Both the position numbers and the translations under genes were made by a program. Shown here in pieces: positions 61,361 through 64,000 of a stretch of 64,000 nucleotides of DNA (the stretch's first letter is position 1; the number at the start of each line of letters is the position of its first letter). The DNA comes from Saprospiraceae bacterium (lineage in GTDB: Bacteria > Bacteroidota > Bacteroidia > Chitinophagales > Saprospiraceae), in assembly GCA_022841745.1 (NCBI GenBank), contig JALHQW010000034.1, positions 16,253 to 80,252 on the forward strand, in the 5' to 3' direction. The notes under the pieces were generated by a model. That model was not told the origin of the DNA. It did not search any database and worked only from the letters and a program-made list of their open reading frames with translations.

Positions 61361-62720
61361 GCTCACCCTACGGTTTTCCATCATTACGGCTTCCATTTTA
61401 GTACTGTTTTCGCTTGCCGTTTACCTGTTCTCTGCCAGCTACCGCAAAGAGGAGTTCTATCAAAGGCTCGAAAGTCGTGCCGTCACTACGGCGAAGCTAT
61501 TGGTGACGGTGAAGGAGGTGGACAAGGCATTGCTGCGCATCATTGACGACAACTCAGTTCCAGCACTTCCAGAAGAGCAGGTTTTCGTATTCGATAAGCA
61601 AAACCGCTTGGCTTACAGCAGCACCGATGATACAAGCCGGACCTATTCCAATGATTTGCTGAATAGCATTCGTAAGGCTAAAAAAATGCGGTTTGAACAT
61701 GGTGATTTTGAGGAAATGGGCGCCATATACATAGAGGAAGGCGAACCTTTTGTCGTGGTCGCATCTGCTTTCGACCGCTATGGAAAGAGCAAGTTGGGAA
61801 ACCTCCGCACCATCATGCTGCTGGGCTTGCCGATAGGTATAGGCATCATCGTGCTGGCAGGGCGGATATTTGCGGAGCAGGTGTTGAACCCCCTTGCCAA
61901 CATCAACGACAGTGTGTCAAAAATATCGGCCGGCAACCTCGACCAGCGCCTCGACGAGGGCAACCAAACGGACGAAATCGCCCGCCTCGCCATGAACTTC
62001 AACCAGATGCTCGAAAGGCTTGAGAAGGCTTTTGAACTTCAGCAAAGCTTTGTCGCCAACGCCTCGCACGAGCTGAGGACGCCGCTCGCCGCCATGCGAA
62101 GCCAGTTGCAGGTAGAACTTGGTAAAGTCCGCAACATTGATGAGTACCAGTCCATTCTGCAATCGCAACTCGATGATGTTGATGCCCTCTCCGACCTGAC
62201 CAATCGGTTGCTGCTGCTTGCCCGTACCAGCATGGAGCATCAACGCCTCGATTTTTCCCTGATCAGATTGGATGAAGTGTTGTTCAATACCCAAGAAGAA
62301 CTTGCTAGGTCGAAACCTGGATACAACTTCCATTTCGACTACAATGCACTGCCCGAAAACGAGGCAGACCTCATCTTGTTTGGCAACGAAAAGCTATTGT
62401 CTGTCGCCTTCCTGAACCTCATGGATAACGCCTGCAAATTCTCGGACGACCGGACGGTAACTATTTCGTTGGAAGCCAATGACGCTGCTGTAAGTATATC
62501 TTTTAAGGACAATGGTGACGGCATTCCGCCAAGCGATTTGGAGAACATTTTCCAGCCCTTTTATCGAGGACAGAACACGCAAACCAAAACTAAAGGCCAT
62601 GGCATCGGGCTTTCACTCTGCAAGCGAATCATAGAGATGCACGGCGGCAAGATTTCGGTGCTGTCCATGCTCGGTGAGGGAAGCACCTTCAAGATAGTGC
62701 TACCCGTTAATAGGGTTTAA
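61344..62720 (+). CDS. Sensor histidine kinase with HAMP domain
   Basis: 458 residues. Two membrane helices (about 8-30 and 156-175) frame a small periplasmic domain. A HAMP linker follows (NDSVSKISAGNLDQRLDEGN), then the HisKA domain with the phospho-His in FVANASHELRTPLAAMRSQL. The HATPase domain has the N box LMDNACKFSDD, G1 FKDNGDGIPPSDL, F box FQPFYRG and G2 KGHGIGLSLCKRIIEMHGGK. It senses an outside signal and phosphorylates the adjacent regulator. The signal is unknown. Confidence 0.95.
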   Translation: MNILTKLTLRFSIITASILVLFSLAVYLFSASYRKEEFYQRLESRAVTTAKLLVTVKEVDKALLRIIDDNSVPALPEEQVFVFDKQNRLAYSSTDDTSRTYSNDLLNSIRKAKKMRFEHGDFEEMGAIYIEEGEPFVVVASAFDRYGKSKLGNLRTIMLLGLPIGIGIIVLAGRIFAEQVLNPLANINDSVSKISAGNLDQRLDEGNQTDEIARLAMNFNQMLERLEKAFELQQSFVANASHELRTPLAAMRSQLQVELGKVRNIDEYQSILQSQLDDVDALSDLTNRLLLLARTSMEHQRLDFSLIRLDEVLFNTQEELARSKPGYNFHFDYNALPENEADLILFGNEKLLSVAFLNLMDNACKFSDDRTVTISLEANDAAVSISFKDNGDGIPPSDLENIFQPFYRGQNTQTKTKGHGIGLSLCKRIIEMHGGKISVLSMLGEGSTFKIVLPVNRV

Positions 62721-64000
62721 CCTACTCACTTTAATTTTTTTTTAATCGGTTTTTGCGGGTAATAGGCCACATTCACCTACATCTTTGCACCGAGTAAGAA
62801 GGAATCTGAAGAAAGACAAGTCTTAATTTTTAGCGCATCTTAATTAGGGTTTTCGCCCAATTACCGAGATGAAGGGGCATCGGAGGCAGCTAATTAATTA
62901 TGGAGGAGGAATAATAGGTTTTTTGTTCGTTGCCTTCTACCCCTTCCTTTTTGAACATAATTTTTTTAAAAATATAAATGCCATTAAGGACAATTACAAC
63001 ATGTTTGGAATTTGGTGCTTGAGGTAAAACGAGTTCTTTTTTGTCAGTTTTTTTAGGCTTTTGAAGGAGCATAGCGGGGCTACGTGAATGAAAAAAGATG
63101 AAAAATGGCTTCTCCCCCCTGTCGGCATACAGGTAGCCGTTTTTTGACCAAGTGACCAAATCCCAAACATGCTTATAGGACAGTCTGCCCAAAGGGCATC
63201 CATCCCTTAAATTATCCCTTGTTCTGTATGGCTTCATTTAAAAACTAAGATTTGTTTGCTGTGAAGTACAATTCTGTTACATACTGGCATGACCAGGCCA
63301 ATGTGTAGTTTGCGCATGGGAAACGGCTGTCTGGCGGGGTCAAGCCCGACCAGATGGCCTCCCCGATTCAATTTCATCAAAGACAATAGTAAAGACATCC
63401 CATTACCGGTTGCGGCTTACCTATTCATTACAAGCAAAATGTCGCATTTGGTTAGTTGCTCCGTCCGACGGGCGGGGCAGCCTTTTTACCAAAAGACAAG
63501 CTAATCATAAAGACTTTATGTGGAAAAACTTCATGAATTAGCCGCTTGGCAGAAGTTAGGAGGTAACTTCAAGTTGAAGCCTGACTAGGGCTAGAAACTT
63601 GGATCGCCTTAAACGAATGATTTCTACATAATGTCTAATGCAAACTTCATAGGAGGGTAGGGCAGAAAGGCATCCCATTACCGGGCTTTCTTACGTGGTA
63701 TTCGACATACGCCTTATATGCCCTGCCTTATTTTTTTTGTAACTTTTGGCAAAATATGCAGGAGTTGGAAAAGGAAAATGAAATTTTTTCTTTTTTCATT
63801 ACCGCACACCCAATAGGTACTTTTTCGGATTGATTTAGGTGGACGATAGACCACCCATGAGCATATTTTCCATTCATTTATCTAACTGACCTATTGCAGG
63901 TCGAAGATTAGGTTATTTGAAAAAGGGTTCTAATCAACATTAACTTGCCGCTAAAAGTAGCGGCATATGAAGAACCCAAAGATTTTGGACTTGTACTCGG
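62721..64000. other. 1.28-kb stretch without a convincing gene
   Basis: It begins with a T/A-rich tract (TTTAATTTTTTTTTAATCGG near 62739). A 115-codon minus-strand frame at 62890-63237 exists but has low coding character. The 14-mer CATCCCATTACCGG occurs twice, near 63397 and 63671, each followed by a variable segment with CTTAC. A small hairpin GCCGCT/AGCGGC sits at 63947-63964. The stretch may carry promoters for a gene beyond the window, for example TAACTTTTG near 63739, but nothing decisive is visible. Confidence 0.5.

Noticed and set aside
62890..63237. 115-codon minus-strand frame
   Set aside because: No signal peptide, domain or neighbour supports it and composition is not gene-like. 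Left as gene-free, though a lineage-specific gene cannot be excluded.

Overview
The window looks like chromosomal DNA of a Bacteroidota bacterium, most likely from the Saprospiria (Saprospiraceae/Lewinella/Haliscomenobacter type). Supporting signs are TAnnTTTG-type minus-7 promoter elements (a very clean TTTG-N19-TAACTTTG at 28164-28194), a type IX secretion C-terminal sorting domain, a long Bacteroidota-style SecA, many lipoproteins, a CHAT-TPR protein, and an EAD11-like domain. No rRNA and no intact insertion sequence was seen. One tRNA (initiator Met) is present.

Layout. 1-2.1 kb: end of a YdjC-like deacetylase, two small membrane proteins (DUF2177, DoxX) and a TauE/SafE permease. 2.3-8.6 kb: a complete phosphate uptake operon (porin O/P, pstS, pstC, pstA, pstB, phoU). 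A tandem 11-bp TTAA repeat precedes it, and nearly every spacer holds a different long inverted repeat. 8.8-10.1 kb: a TolC-like protein. 10.1-19.2 kb: a conflict/signalling neighbourhood with a nucleoside phosphorylase-EAD11 fusion, an HTH protein, an HTH plus DUF5919-like regulator, a membrane-anchored TPR-CHAT protease-like protein, a secreted protein with a Cys/Lys tail, and a divergent ECF sigma factor with a membrane regulator. 19.3-28.0 kb: secreted protein, SecA, an OmpA-like protein, OmpH/Skp, tRNA-fMet, a lipoprotein and a DEDDh exonuclease.

28.2-47.2 kb is a complete type I-B CRISPR-Cas locus: a WYL regulator, a 53-residue Cys-rich small protein, cas8b-cas7-cas5-cas3-cas6-cas1-cas2-cas4, a leader, and an array that I counted by hand at 115 full 37-nt repeats plus one truncated terminal repeat (115 spacers of 35-38 nt). 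The interference genes are AT-rich; cas6 and the adaptation genes are GC-rich, with a sharp switch at 35.91 kb. Several leader-proximal spacers are duplicated or overlap one another, so parts of one invader can be rebuilt from the array alone.

47.4-49.1 kb, just after the array, holds two damaged genes (a DUF1016 nuclease with a nonsense codon and a frameshifted coiled-coil gene). 49.3-62.7 kb: OmpA lipoprotein, threonine dehydratase-like enzyme, RluF, a T9SS relic, two secreted proteins, a Uma2 nuclease, an amidohydrolase relic, a pair of DUF4331 proteins with a TPR protein, an intact amidohydrolase, and an OmpR-type two-component system. 62.7-64.0 kb has no convincing gene.

The most notable points are the CRISPR locus and its spacer redundancy, the periplasmic CHAT/ECF-sigma locus with a composition break inside the CHAT gene, the EAD11-linked nucleosidase, a PstC that carries a PstS-like insert, and the family of word-repeat quasi-palindromes that fills intergenic spaces. 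All calls are from reading the sequence; no database search was run.
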